Position numbers and translations under genes: made by a program. The notes beneath the pieces are model-generated. The model was not told the DNA's origin and ran no database searches. It worked only from the letters and a program-made list of their open reading frames with translations. This document shows, one piece after another, positions 44,782-53,220 of a DNA stretch of 64,000 bases. The stretch comes from Sporosarcina ureae (GTDB taxonomy: Bacteria; Bacillota; Bacilli; Bacillales_A; Planococcaceae), in assembly GCF_029267015.1 (NCBI RefSeq), contig NZ_JARIEA010000008.1, forward strand, positions 1 through 64,000, written 5' to 3'. The first letter of the stretch is position 1. The number at the start of each line of letters is the position of its first letter.

Positions 44782-44924
44782 GACTCTCACTCCCTTTATG
44801 TGTATTCTAGCAGATTATGCGGGAAAAGTTACCGTAAAATAGTGGATGGTTAAAGTATTTCTATCGAAGGCCTCCTTCAGAGTGCTTTGTAGATGGTTAG
44901 TTTTTTGTTTAGTTGGGTGGATAC

Positions 44925-45204
44925 GCTCTATGGAGGTGTTTATCCGCTCTATGGGGGTGTTTATCCGCTCTATTGAGGTGTTTATCCGCTCTATTGGAGG
45001 GTTTATTCGCTCTATTGGAGGGTTTATTCGCTCTATGAGAGGGTTTATCCGCTCTATGGGAGGGTTTATTCGCTCTATGAGAGTGTTTATGCGCTCTAAG
45101 GAGGGGTTTATTCGCTCTATGGGGGTGTTTATTCGCTCTATTGAGGTGTTTATCCGCTCTATGAGGCCGTAGATTCGCTCATAGTTCGGACGCGAGCGCT
45201 CTAT
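44925..45204. repeat. Tandem array 3: 14 units of 21 bp with GCTCTAT
   Basis: GCTCTAT begins at 44925, 44946, 44967, 44988, 45009, 45030, 45051, 45072, 45114, 45135, 45156 and 45198; degenerate heptamers are at 45093 (GCTCTAA) and 45177 (GCTCATA). The period is exactly 21. Here the 14-base remainder is homogeneous and G/T-rich (GGAGGTGTTTATCC-like), quite unlike arrays 1 and 2. The minus strand would translate as a repeated Ile-Glu-Arg-Ile-Asn heptad, but no start or ribosome site supports translation. Confidence 0.95.
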
Positions 45205-45254
45205 ACATCTACCTCTACTGATCATGCGCACGCGAATGAAACGACACAAAATGC

Positions 45255-45276
45255 ACCTGCTAGCTAATAGGTGCGT
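45255..45276. terminator. Short hairpin, possible terminator after ynfA remnant
   Basis: GCACCTGCTAGCTAATAGGTGC: arms GCACCT / AGGTGC, with T-rich flanks on both strands. It lies about 25 bases downstream of the broken ynfA. Confidence 0.55.
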
Positions 45277-45300
45277 TTTGGTCTTAGGCTATTCAATTCA

Positions 45301-45507
45301 TTATTCCGATATAACCGTCATAATGGTTCCTTTGGCAGTGGCACAAATAGTTTGGAATGTGACTACTACACCATATAAAATTAAGGCAATACCGCCGAAT
45401 AATTCGAACAACGCGGATTTACCTTCGCTCAACCATTGCTAAACTAAATAACCTCCGCCGATTTCAGCCAAGTCGACCAGCAGAAATATCACCACAACCT
45501 TCAACAT
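45301..45507 (-). pseudogene. ynfA: Broken ynfA (UPF0060 membrane protein)
   Basis: TGGAGG lies seven bases before an ATG at 45507. The frame reads MLKVVVIFLLVDLAEIGGGY and then LV, followed by an in-frame TAG (45439-45441) exactly where the family has the Trp of the GGGYLVW motif, and continues QWLSEGKSALFELFGGIALILYG before diverging and stopping at 45301, at 68 codons instead of about 108. One base change (TGG to TAG) and a missing third helix-pair explain it. The intact family is a small membrane protein of unclear function. Confidence 0.8.
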
Positions 45508-45640
45508 CAGTAAACCTCCATTTATTCATTTTATCATAATTCAGTCAATTCTAAAATGAGGTTATTTTCATTTTGAACAGATGACTTGGTGTGGAGTTGA
45601 TTAAAATAGGAGATTCAACTTTGAATGATTGCAGATCTAC

Positions 45641-45674
45641 AATAAAAGACCCTCTTCATAGATAGGAAAGGGTC
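45641..45674 (-). terminator. Terminator after the 188-aa membrane protein gene
   Basis: On the minus strand GACCCTTTCC / GAAGAGGGTC with loop TATCTAT, followed by TTTTATT. It lies about 17 bases after the stop at 45691. Confidence 0.8.
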
Positions 45675-45690
45675 CGTAAAGTAGTATAAA

Positions 45691-46257
45691 TCAAAATATA
45701 AAGAACCAATACAATGGCGTCAATTCAATTACACCTGTGACCATAACGGAAAGAATAATCACCATAGTTAGTTGTTTAAAGTTTCGGTAGAAAATCGCAC
45801 ACAAAATAATGTACATAATAAATTCTTCTAAGTAATTCACATGCAAATAAAAAAATCCGATTCCTAGTGAGAGACTTAACATCAATCCCATTGGTAACGC
45901 GGGTAAAAAACTAGCCAAACACCTACCATTTTTCGCATACCAGACGACCACCGCAAGAAATGGCGTAAAGGCCGCTACAGCGCCCCAGTACTTCATATCA
46001 ATCGTCGAATACACACCGAATAAATGGGCGGAGTACATATAATAGCCGATTAGCATGCCCAAAAAGAACAAAAATGTATGAACGGCTGCACGAACCACCG
46101 TTTTACTATATGCAGCAATCGCCGTGGCAATCAATACCCAAATGCCCATCCGCGTGAAGACGTCTCCGAAAAACGGGACGGAATCTAGCAGCTTAGTCGC
46201 TATGCCAAACAGAATACTTCCAATGAGCCAAGCCAACAGCACCACTAGTTTTTTCAT
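45691..46257 (-). CDS. Polytopic membrane protein of unknown function
   Basis: A 188-residue protein with six predicted membrane segments and few charged residues. The length and pattern recall the DUF6518 group, but I hold that weakly. ATG 46257 is eight bases from GGGGG; the ATG two codons earlier is only two bases away. Monocistronic, with its own terminator. Confidence 0.65.
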   Translation of the reverse strand: MKKLVVLLAWLIGSILFGIATKLLDSVPFFGDVFTRMGIWVLIATAIAAYSKTVVRAAVHTFLFFLGMLIGYYMYSAHLFGVYSTIDMKYWGAVAAFTPFLAVVVWYAKNGRCLASFLPALPMGLMLSLSLGIGFFYLHVNYLEEFIMYIILCAIFYRNFKQLTMVIILSVMVTGVIELTPLYWFFIF

Positions 46258-46330
46258 CGCCATTTCCCCCTATATGAATATCCTCTAGTTTACCATTTTA
46301 CAGATGACTAATCTAACAGCTTTATCCATT

Positions 46331-46361
46331 AAAAAAGGGCTTATCTACGTTCGATAAGCCC
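46331..46361 (-). terminator. Terminator after the YfiT homologue
   Basis: Perfect stem GGGCTTATC / GATAAGCCC with loop TACGTTC; TTTTTT follows on the minus strand. Confidence 0.9.
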
Positions 46362-46368
46362 ATCTGAT

Positions 46369-46881
46369 TTATCCGTTTTGGAGTGCGAGTTTAATATGTG
46401 CCAAATGATGCTCTTCATGCCAAGCCAACTTGGCTACCTTTTTCGCTACTGATACTTCGCCATTGACTGCGTGGATAAATGTCCGAGTCAGTTGATCTTC
46501 CGACAAACTATTCCCAAGTGCTACGATGCGTTCATTGATCCCTTCAAGCATCTTAATAGAAGGTTCAACAGGCAGTTCAGTATCCGGTTGCACTGCCCAT
46601 TTGTCTTGATTGAAAGGTGGCGCTGTCGGATTATCGTCTGTTAACGCTAGCTTCAGACGTTGGTACATGTTTAACTGTGAGTCTGCAATGTGATGGACGA
46701 GTTGGCGAATGTTCCAGCTTCCTTCGCGATACGTTTTGTGTAACTCTTCCTCATTCAATGAATCTACAATTTCTCTTAATCGAGTAGTGTAGGTATCAAT
46801 TTCTTGTAACCACTTTTGAATATCTTCCAACGTGACATGACCCGGAACCTGTAATTCCCCAATCGGAAATCGACTATCCAT
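46369..46881 (-). CDS. yfiT: Bacillithiol S-transferase-like protein (YfiT, DinB fold)
   Basis: A 170-residue DinB/YfiT four-helix protein. It begins DSRFPIGELQVPGHVTLEDIQKW, typical of YfiT. Metal ligands are expected from H69 (QLVHHIADS) and the C-terminal pair in WHEEHHLAHIKLAL. Related Bacillales proteins conjugate bacillithiol to electrophiles or are metal-dependent hydrolases; which applies here is open. Monocistronic, with a terminator ten bases after the stop. Confidence 0.85.
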   Translation of the reverse strand: MDSRFPIGELQVPGHVTLEDIQKWLQEIDTYTTRLREIVDSLNEEELHKTYREGSWNIRQLVHHIADSQLNMYQRLKLALTDDNPTAPPFNQDKWAVQPDTELPVEPSIKMLEGINERIVALGNSLSEDQLTRTFIHAVNGEVSVAKKVAKLAWHEEHHLAHIKLALQNG

Positions 46882-47019
46882 GACGAACCCCCCCTTTTCA
46901 TTTATCTGATTATCTCACAAATTATCAGATTATTCTATTTGCAAGACAAGACAATATGTAAAAGGAGCGCTTCACATGTCAATGGATAGCCCCGGTTAGG
47001 CATCTACAGCGTCTGCTAT

Positions 47020-47439
47020 TTATTGACCTGTTTTAGAAAAATCGGCAATTCTTGCACCTATTTCATCGCGCACACGCTGGAAGAATTCCCATTTTTCTTC
47101 ATCTGTTCCTTGTGCTTTTGCAGGGTCGTCAAACCCCCAATGATTCCGTTTGACATGAGGTGGTGTCATCGGACACTTGTCAGCGGCATCCCCACAAAGA
47201 GTGACGATAAAATCTGCTTTGTTTAAGATTTGTGGATCGATGATATCCGAAGTTTGGTTCGATATGTCGATGCCGACTTCATTCATAGCTTTTACTGCAT
47301 TTGGATTCACGCCATGCGCTTCAATTCCAGCACTAAGCACTTGCCATTCTTCCCCTAGATACTCTTTGCCCCATCCTTCAGCCATTTGACTACGGCATGA
47401 GTTGCCTGTACATAAGAAATAAAGTATTTTTTTCGACAT
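47020..47439 (-). CDS. arsC: Thioredoxin-coupled arsenate reductase ArsC
   Basis: A 139-residue low-molecular-weight phosphatase-like arsenate reductase. The catalytic P-loop is C10-TGNSC15-RS and the redox cysteines are C82 and C89 (LCGDAADKC), the full Gram-positive ArsC set. It reduces arsenate to arsenite for export by ArsB. Last gene of the arsR-arsB-arsC operon, 15 bases after arsB. Confidence 0.95.
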   Translation of the reverse strand: MSKKILYFLCTGNSCRSQMAEGWGKEYLGEEWQVLSAGIEAHGVNPNAVKAMNEVGIDISNQTSDIIDPQILNKADFIVTLCGDAADKCPMTPPHVKRNHWGFDDPAKAQGTDEEKWEFFQRVRDEIGARIADFSKTGQ

Positions 47440-47454
47440 AATGATATCTCCTTC

Positions 47455-48747
47455 TTATTGTATAATTGACAGCCATAGATACAGTCCGATTAGTGTTATC
47501 AGAAGTGTAGGGACTGTTAATATAATACCAATCTTAAAATAGCTACCCCAAGAGATCTTCACGCCTTTTTGAGACAGTACGTGCAACCATAATAAGGTGG
47601 CCAATGAACCGATTGGTGTGATTTTGGGACCTAAATCCGATCCAATAATATTCGCGTAAATCAACGCTTCGCGAATGGGACCTGTCGTAGTTGTGTCCGA
47701 TATGGCTAACGCGTTAATCATGACCGTAGGCATATTATTCATAAGTGATGACAGGATCGCTGCAATAAAGCCCATTGAAATCGTTGCGACAAAGAGTCCT
47801 TGATCAGCTGCAGTTTGAATGACATCCGCCAATACACCCGTTAGACCGACATTACGCAATCCGTATACCACAACATACATCCCGACAGAGAAGAATACGA
47901 TCGCCCAAGGTGCACCTTTAAGCACTTGTTTCGTATGAACGGCTGGACTTTTTTGCGCCATAGCCATAAAAAATATCGCCGTAAGCCCCGCAATAATAGA
48001 TACAGGCAATCCCGTAAACCCACTTGAGAAATATCCTATAAGTAATACACCTAAAATTACCCAAGCAAGTCGAAACAACTTGAGGTCTTTGATCGCATCT
48101 TTCGGTGTTTTTAAATCTGATACATCATAGTCTTTCGGAATACTTTTACGGAAGAATAACAACAACACTAATATACTGGCAACTAATGCAAATAAATTCG
48201 GAACGATCATTCTAGTTGCGTATTCAACAAATCCAATATCAAAAAAGTCTGCTGAAACAATATTCACTAAGTTACTTACAACCAACGGTAAAGAAGTAGT
48301 GTCAGCGATAAAACCGCTGGCCATAATAAATGGAAAAATCATTTTTTCATTGAAATTCAAATTTCGTACCATCGATAGTACAATGGGCGTTAATATTAGG
48401 GCCGCCCCATCGTTTGCAAACAGAGCAGCAACGACTGCACCTAGCAGACTGACATAAATAAACATGCGAATACCGCTGCCTTTGGCTAATCTAGCCATAT
48501 GTAGAGCCGACCACTCGAAAAAACCAATTTCATCTAAGATTAATGAAATAATGATGATCGCGATGAAAGCAAGCGTAGCATTCCATACAATCCCAGTTAC
48601 ATCCATAACATCTTGGAAGTTCACTACCCCAACTAACAATGCGATGATCGCGCCAATACAGGCAGACCATCCGATCGAGAAGTTTCTAGGCTGCCAAATG
48701 ACAAAAATAAGTGTGATGATGAAAATCAATGATGCAGTTATAGCCAA
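47455..48747 (-). CDS. arsB: Arsenite efflux permease ArsB
   Basis: A 430-residue permease of the ArsB/NhaD superfamily with about 12 membrane segments. Motifs [17 protein letters not shown] (near residue 115) and [16 protein letters not shown] (about 310) are the paired half-helix signatures of ArsB, and [18 protein letters not shown] follows. It expels arsenite or antimonite. It begins 15 bases after arsR. Confidence 0.93.
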   Translation of the reverse strand: MAITASLIFIITLIFVIWQPRNFSIGWSACIGAIIALLVGVVNFQDVMDVTGIVWNATLAFIAIIIISLILDEIGFFEWSALHMARLAKGSGIRMFIYVSLLGAVVAALFANDGAALILTPIVLSMVRNLNFNEKMIFPFIMASGFIADTTSLPLVVSNLVNIVSADFFDIGFVEYATRMIVPNLFALVASILVLLLFFRKSIPKDYDVSDLKTPKDAIKDLKLFRLAWVILGVLLIGYFSSGFTGLPVSIIAGLTAIFFMAMAQKSPAVHTKQVLKGAPWAIVFFSVGMYVVVYGLRNVGLTGVLADVIQTAADQGLFVATISMGFIAAILSSLMNNMPTVMINALAISDTTTTGPIREALIYANIIGSDLGPKITPIGSLATLLWLHVLSQKGVKISWGSYFKIGIILTVPTLLITLIGLYLWLSIIQ

Positions 48748-48762
48748 CGTACTTTCTCCTCC

Positions 48763-49110
48763 TTATTCACAACAAATTCGAAGCCCTTGTGCTTCCAATT
48801 CAGCGATAGATTCATTCTGTTCTGGAAGATGTTCAAGGATGCTTTGAATAAACGGGTAATCTTCATGATGTTCATTGATCGAGAAAAAAATCCATTGACC
48901 TCTACGTTCTTCTTTAACCAACTCAATATCTCGAAGTTTACGTAAGTGCTGACTAATAGCTGGCTGACTCATTTTAAAAATCGCAACAAATTCACAAACA
49001 CAGCATTCATGTGACTTGAGTAATTTCATCATCGTCAACCGTGTGGGGTCTCCTAGCAATTTTAATAGTCGTGATGCGCGTTGTAGATCAACCGTATCAG
49101 GTGTATTCAT
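48763..49110 (-). CDS. arsR: Arsenical resistance repressor ArsR
   Basis: A 115-residue ArsR/SmtB winged-helix repressor. The metal site HECCVCEF (C36, C37, C39) lies in the helix before the recognition helix FKMSQPAISQHLRKLR. A second Cys pair closes the protein (LRICCE). Arsenite binding should release it from the operator. A dyad at 49138-49157 upstream is the likely operator. First gene of arsRBC. Confidence 0.94.
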   Translation of the reverse strand: MNTPDTVDLQRASRLLKLLGDPTRLTMMKLLKSHECCVCEFVAIFKMSQPAISQHLRKLRDIELVKEERRGQWIFFSINEHHEDYPFIQSILEHLPEQNESIAELEAQGLRICCE

Positions 49111-49137
49111 AGTCTATCCCTCCACTTCTCTACTACC

Positions 49138-49157
49138 ATATAAGGATATGCTTATAT
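49138..49157. promoter_or_regulatory. Putative ArsR operator
   Basis: ATATAAG-GATATG-CTTATAT is a perfect 7-base dyad with a 6-base centre, 28 bases before the arsR ATG, where it would overlap the promoter. Confidence 0.7.
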
Positions 49158-49208
49158 ACGCAAGTGGAATAATACATTTAGCTCTCATCGTTTTATGTAT
49201 TTCAACCA

Positions 49209-49255
49209 AAGAAAAAAGGGCTTCCTCTCGTCATATTGACAATGTAGGAACCCCT
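49209..49255 (-). terminator. Terminator after the GlsB-type gene
   Basis: Imperfect stem GGGGTTCCTACATT / ATGACGAGAGGAAGCCC on the minus strand, followed by TTTTTTC. It starts 12 bases after the stop at 49267. Confidence 0.7.
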
Positions 49256-49266
49256 TACCTATCTAG

Positions 49267-49521
49267 TTATCGTCGTTTCCGCGCCGCCTTCATAATGTAA
49301 CTGACAACAATGACAAAAATCAGGGCCCCTACAATAGAAGGTACAACATAAAATTCTCCTAAGCGCGGTCCCCAGCTGCCGAATAAGCTCCCGCCGATCC
49401 ACGCACCTATGATCCCTGTAATAATATTGCCAACGATACCGCCTGGGACACTTTTGCCGATGATCAGACTAGCAAACCAGCCAATGACACCGCCAATTAT
49501 TAAATATAAAAGGATACTCAT
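49267..49521 (-). CDS. GlsB/YeaQ/YmgE-family stress membrane protein
   Basis: An 84-residue transglycosylase-associated-type membrane protein. Three hydrophobic segments are rich in Gly with the family pattern LIIGGVIGWFASLIIGK, GGIVGNIITGIIGAWIGG and VPSIVGALIFVIVVSYI. Members are linked to stress responses in Gram-positives; the molecular role is unknown. Good GGAAGGGG ribosome site. Monocistronic. Confidence 0.9.
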   Translation of the reverse strand: MSILLYLIIGGVIGWFASLIIGKSVPGGIVGNIITGIIGAWIGGSLFGSWGPRLGEFYVVPSIVGALIFVIVVSYIMKAARKRR

Positions 49522-49709
49522 TACACACGCCCCTTCCCTTATTTTCCAACGTATTGAGTACTCAAATTACGAACAGGATAATGAAGTAATCGTGTGACAC
49601 CTTATTAGCAATCTATTCCTTGTTACAGCATAGTATTCGCCACATAAAAATCTGTGTAGGTATATTCAAGCGATAAATAGCGCTCGTACGTTCCGATGGT
49701 AGGGGATGA

Positions 49710-49727
49710 TATAATGTACTACAGTAC
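49710..49727 (+). promoter_or_regulatory. Promoter -10 and short dyad upstream of the ArAE gene
   Basis: TATAAT at 49710-49715 is followed at once by the dyad GTACT-AC-AGTAC (49716-49727), which could bind a regulator. It is 36 bases before the gene start. No well-spaced -35 was found. Confidence 0.5.
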
Positions 49728-49763
49728 TAGATATACGCAGTAGAAACAGGAGGTTATAACGGT

Positions 49764-50810
49764 ATGCGATCCTTTCATTTTAACGGCAGTCGAATAGTAA
49801 AAACAGGCATAGCGATCTTTTTGACAGCTATTATTTGTGAATGGTTTAATTGGCCACCAGTATTTGCGGTCATCACAGCCATCGTTACAATTGAGCCGAC
49901 CGTTAGTGATTCCATCAAAAAAGGGCTCGTACGATTTCCGGCTTCCGCTATCGGTTCCGCATTTGCTGTACTCTTTATCACGCTCTTCGGGAATTCCCCG
50001 ATTACCTATACATTAGCAGCGGTTGCCACTATTTTAGTCTGTTACCGATTAAACTTGCATGCTGGCCTACTCGTTGCCACATTGACCGCGGTCGCCATGG
50101 TCGAAGTCATCCACAGCAACTACTTATTCGCCTTTTTCATTCGACTTGGTACAACTACTATTGGTTTGCTTGTGTCCACCATAGTAAATATGTTGGTCTT
50201 TCCACCAAACTACAGGAGAGATATTGTAGAAAACATCCAACGCATTAGTGAGCGAGCAGGAACTATTTTGGAACGGACATTCCGAACGATTTTATATGAC
50301 GTGCACACAAACCGTCGAGATGAGCTAGAGACGACCAAGCAACTTACGAAGGAAATCAGGAAAACGGAAACATTGATTCATTTTCAACGCAATGAATCGA
50401 AATTGTATCCGTGGGTTAGAGGGAAAGAAAAAGATCTACTCATGGCTGAAAAGCAGTTGTTGTTTTTACATAATCTCGAATATCATTTGGGTACTTTATT
50501 GAACATACCGGAACAGCACATTTCCTGGACGTCGGCAGAACGCGATCGGATTATGCACGCTGTAACCGAGCTTGCGAACGACTTGAAGCATTCCATTGAT
50601 TACAACCCGAAGAAGCATGAGTCACAATTAAAAAATGTTACCGACCTTTTCTGGGATGACAATAAGGAAATCACAACTAGTGAGGAGAGACATCCAAGCC
50701 AATTCCCACCCGAGTTTGTCGTTCTCTATGAACTGATCACTATTTATAACTTAGTAGATCAGTTTTATAAACCTTCTAGTGTGAAATTAACGCCTGAAGC
50801 TGAAGAATAA
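49764..50810 (+). CDS. Aromatic acid exporter (ArAE) family membrane protein
   Basis: A 348-residue protein with an N-terminal membrane half (about residues 12-145, five or six helices) carrying the family signature FAVITAIVTIEPTVSDSIKKGLVRF, and a C-terminal cytoplasmic helical half from about 150. This is the layout of the FUSC/ArAE group in Gram-positives. The substrate is unknown. AGGAGG lies nine bases before the ATG. It stands alone on the plus strand. Confidence 0.82.
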   Translation: MRSFHFNGSRIVKTGIAIFLTAIICEWFNWPPVFAVITAIVTIEPTVSDSIKKGLVRFPASAIGSAFAVLFITLFGNSPITYTLAAVATILVCYRLNLHAGLLVATLTAVAMVEVIHSNYLFAFFIRLGTTTIGLLVSTIVNMLVFPPNYRRDIVENIQRISERAGTILERTFRTILYDVHTNRRDELETTKQLTKEIRKTETLIHFQRNESKLYPWVRGKEKDLLMAEKQLLFLHNLEYHLGTLLNIPEQHISWTSAERDRIMHAVTELANDLKHSIDYNPKKHESQLKNVTDLFWDDNKEITTSEERHPSQFPPEFVVLYELITIYNLVDQFYKPSSVKLTPEAEE

Positions 50811-51106
50811 AGATCGCTTTGCCTGACTAACGGATTCGGTTGATGGACAGTTCCCGTCTCTCTGTGAAGACCAACAACCGTTAGTTTAGTTGCCTCGAGA
50901 TTCTTAATTCCCCAAAGGTGCCACATCCACTTTTGAACGCCTAAACTTGGCATATCAGCACCTATAACACCTGATTTATTTTCATTCCCAATAATATTGT
51001 TAATATCACCGAATTTCACAGCTTTTTTATCCCAATCAATTTGCTGAAAGTCACTTACTTCAACAAATTCTGGCGTATCTTCGGGTAAAATCAATTCACT
51101 AAAAAA
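50765..51106 (-). pseudogene. Remnant of a DUF4871-like gene
   Basis: The frame lacks a usable start: it opens after TAA at 51107-51109, and its first initiator (TTG 51094) has no ribosome site. Inside are protein-like stretches, notably KWMWHLWG followed by KLTVVGLHRETG, that recall the MWHFWG motif of DUF4871 proteins, which normally have an N-terminal signal and a length near 170. The 3' end overlaps the convergent ArAE gene by 46 bases. I read it as a gene that lost both ends. The family name is from memory. Confidence 0.45.
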
Positions 51107-51265
51107 TTATCCTAGATTTTAGTTTCAAAAAGTTCTCCCCCTTATTGTTAATCTGAATTTTTGGTAATTTAACTATACATTATTTTGCCCTTTTTTAATT
51201 ATTTGGACCGATTGCGAATAGACGCAATCGCTTATTAAGCAATCGCGCTTTGATAATAAAATAGC
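51107..51265. other. AT-rich spacer with small dyads
   Basis: No reading frame. It contains the dyad GATTGCG / CGCAATC (51210-51229) and a further GCAATCGC, reminiscent of the GATTG-containing spacers near 58-61 kb. Confidence 0.4.
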
Positions 51266-51296
51266 ATTCTTCAACTTAAATAATTTGTTGAAGAAT
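51266..51296 (-). terminator. Terminator of the sigma/anti-sigma operon
   Basis: Perfect stem ATTCTTCAAC / GTTGAAGAAT; on the minus strand it is followed by GCTATTTTATT. It begins four bases after the anti-sigma stop. Confidence 0.75.
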
Positions 51297-51299
51297 TCG

Positions 51300-51956
51300 T
51301 TATTTCTCCCATATCAATACTGCGCGTTTTAATAGAGAATCCCAAGAATCTTTTCTAGCAATTTTTTCTACATCAAAATCTACATAATACACAGCATCAA
51401 TTTTTTCACTTTCGGGAAGGTTAAAAGTATATTCTTGTTCATTATGACTGTTTTCATTATTAATAAGTTTTCTTGTAGGCGAATCGGCAATTGTTTTTGT
51501 ATAGTAAATAAAACTCACATTCTTTTTCTCTCCATCGATTTCAAGCGGCAAAGGATGTGTTCCGTTAAAGCTAGCATAACTTTCACCAAAGTAATGGGAA
51601 ACCAATTGATTGTCATCATGTGTTTCAATTTTAATTAGATTTTTTGAGTATGGAATAACCGTTTTGTAATGGAAAACATAAGAAAACGCTCCCGTTAAAA
51701 TAATTGCCGTTACTAAAACGGATACAATTGAAATCACCACTTTTTTCTTACGAAACTTCTTGCTGATAGTATTAAAAAGCGGGGAGGGTTTTTCTACTGG
51801 AAGATAAAGACTTTGTTTCATTGACTCATATTCCTGTTGACATATATGACAATGCCGTAAATGCTCGTCTACCATCTCTTTTGTATCATGACTAACAACT
51901 TCATCAATATAAAGAGGTAAAACATCCTGAATGATTGTGCATTTAATCTCGTTCAT
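51300..51956 (-). CDS. Membrane-anchored zinc-finger anti-sigma factor
   Basis: A 218-residue protein. The N-terminal zinc-binding anti-sigma domain is seen as H32-x3-C36-x2-C39 (HLRHCHIC) with C6 upstream. One membrane helix spans about residues 73-95 (VVISIVSVLVTAIILTGAFSYVF). The C-terminal 120 residues would be extracytoplasmic and may sense a signal. It overlaps the ECF sigma gene by 14 bases; such pairs regulate themselves. The signal and regulon are unknown. Confidence 0.85.
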   Translation of the reverse strand: MNEIKCTIIQDVLPLYIDEVVSHDTKEMVDEHLRHCHICQQEYESMKQSLYLPVEKPSPLFNTISKKFRKKKVVISIVSVLVTAIILTGAFSYVFHYKTVIPYSKNLIKIETHDDNQLVSHYFGESYASFNGTHPLPLEIDGEKKNVSFIYYTKTIADSPTRKLINNENSHNEQEYTFNLPESEKIDAVYYVDFDVEKIARKDSWDSLLKRAVLIWEK

Positions 51957-52437
51957 AATTCATATCCTCCATATACTCTAAAATTTGCTTCCTTGCTCTA
52001 TAAAAGGTTACTCTTGCCCATCCCGCACTTTTTCCAAAGAGTTTTCCTATCTTTTCAAAGGGTAATTCGCCAAAAGTGCGTAGTGAAAATACTTCCTTAT
52101 AAGGTTCATTCATCGAGTGGATGAACTGATGAACAGTAAAAGCATCATCCTCATTCATCAAATGCTTTACAAATTGTACTTCCATCATTGGTTCTTCTAT
52201 TAAGTCTAGGTTTCCTTGTCTTTTCATTTTTTTGTAGTGCGAGAAATATGTATTCTTGGCAATTGTAAAAAGCCATGCTCGAACATCTTTAGAACCATCA
52301 AACTTTTCAAGTGATTTTAACGCTTTAAAAAATGCCTCTTGCGTAATTTCTTCAGCTATCCTTTCATCGTGACATAATGATCTAATAAACAAAAAAACTT
52401 CTTGAAAGTATTCGTGATAGATTTCCTCAAAGTCCAC
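51943..52437 (-). CDS. ECF-type RNA polymerase sigma factor
   Basis: A 164-residue group IV sigma factor. Region 2 is visible as EITQEAFFKALKSLEKFDGSKDVRAWLFTIAKNTYFSHYKK, and region 4 as LRTFGELPFEKIGKLFGKSAGWARVTFYRARKQI. The GTG start follows GGGGTG by eight bases. It heads a two-gene operon with its anti-sigma factor. Such sigma genes usually transcribe themselves; a promoter is expected in 52440-52500 but was not recognised. Confidence 0.88.
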   Translation of the reverse strand: MDFEEIYHEYFQEVFLFIRSLCHDERIAEEITQEAFFKALKSLEKFDGSKDVRAWLFTIAKNTYFSHYKKMKRQGNLDLIEEPMMEVQFVKHLMNEDDAFTVHQFIHSMNEPYKEVFSLRTFGELPFEKIGKLFGKSAGWARVTFYRARKQILEYMEDMNYERD

Positions 52438-52653
52438 CTCTTTTCACCCCTTATACTTATATAACTCCTAGAATTCAATTACGTTACAAAAAACACTTAA
52501 AAGTTTTATATGTTTTAGACCCAAAGTAAATCCAAAAAAATAAGTATATTCGAAATGAATATACTCACCTGTTAGTTGACTGGTTTTCAACACGTCCTGA
52601 TTAAAGCACAAACCTTCTGCCGTTAATGCCCCTAGAAAGATTAGCTGTTTAAC
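52438..52653. other. Gene-free region upstream of the sigma operon
   Basis: AT-rich sequence with no supported gene. It should hold the sigma operon promoter. A weak open frame crossing it on the minus strand runs into the repeat element that follows and lacks a ribosome site. Confidence 0.5.
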
Positions 52654-52737
52654 CCGTTGATCTGCGCTGTAGCCTGACGCGTGTCCTATGGGCGGGCGGT
52701 GAACCTCCCGGAGTCGCCGGCTGTAACGAAGATCCAC
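52654..52737. repeat. Dispersed intergenic element, GTTGATCTGCG copy
   Basis: Starts CCGTTGATCTGCGCTG, passes through GACGCGTGTCCTATGGGCGG and GCGGTGAACC, and ends with GGAGTCGCCGGC. The first 55 bases match the copy at 57291 almost base for base; the inner GGAGTCGCC is shared with 42002-42051. Confidence 0.8.
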
Positions 52738-52788
52738 TAAATGAGCGCTTCAAACATTATTCCATAAACGCACCCTGATTGTTTAATC

Positions 52789-52900
52789 TTAAAAATTATC
52801 AAACAAATATTCTAAAGCTTCTTTTCCTTCTACGTCTCCTACACTCTTAAATCTTTCAACAACAATATCGTCATGTTCAGCAGCAAACTCAACTTCCCAT
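52789..52900 (-). pseudogene. Duplicated 3' fragment of the 74-aa hypothetical gene
   Basis: On the minus strand the frame from a Trp codon at 52899 to TAA at 52789 reads WEVEFAAEHDDIVVERF and then ends in EYLFDNF, nearly identical to the last 37 codons of the gene at 1627-1851. The similarity continues 15-20 bases past the stop on the 3' side. The 5' half is replaced by unrelated A/T-rich sequence. It has no start codon. Confidence 0.85.
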
Positions 52901-52920
52901 TTTTTAAAAAACGCCTTCTT

Positions 52921-53037
52921 TTAATCTATTTTAACATGAAATACTTTGTTCCCTTTAACGTTTTCTTCCCATGTACCGAACCCGTTATTACCTGACAGAT
53001 GGTAAATGACACGATCCACAAACCACTTCTGTACGAC
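52921..53037 (-). pseudogene. Short remnant of an unidentified gene
   Basis: A minus-strand frame ending TAA at 52921 reads a plausible protein tail (RRVVQKWFVDRVIYHLSGNN, then GFGTWEENVKGNKVFHV) but is closed upstream by a stop after about 38 codons and has no start. The protein-like sequence suggests the end of a lost gene, next to the duplicated fragment at 52789. Confidence 0.35.
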
Positions 53038-53220
53038 TCTCCGTTAATTCCTACACTACTATTCGTTTTCCTCTCTATACATATGTTCAATTTATGACTG
53101 CAACCACAATAATTCGACAAGATATGACAACTGTCACTAGGACGTTACTATGCAGTAGTGTAGATTATGAATAGGTCATGTACGTTTCAAAATCACATTA
53201 GTATAGAGGAGAAACATTTA

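Noticed and set aside
44815..45249. 144-codon frame with IERINT-type repeats across array 3
   Set aside because: Same cause as above; the start is not supported, and the sequence is conserved only as the DNA heptamer.
46976..46999. Seven-codon frame (ATG to TAG) behind AAAGGAGCG
   Set aside because: The ribosome site is good, but the peptide is too short to support, and no plus-strand gene follows that it could lead. It may be the stub of a lost gene.
50765..51094. Treating the 109-codon frame as an intact gene
   Set aside because: No ribosome site, no signal sequence, and overlap with the ArAE gene; kept only as a pseudogene.
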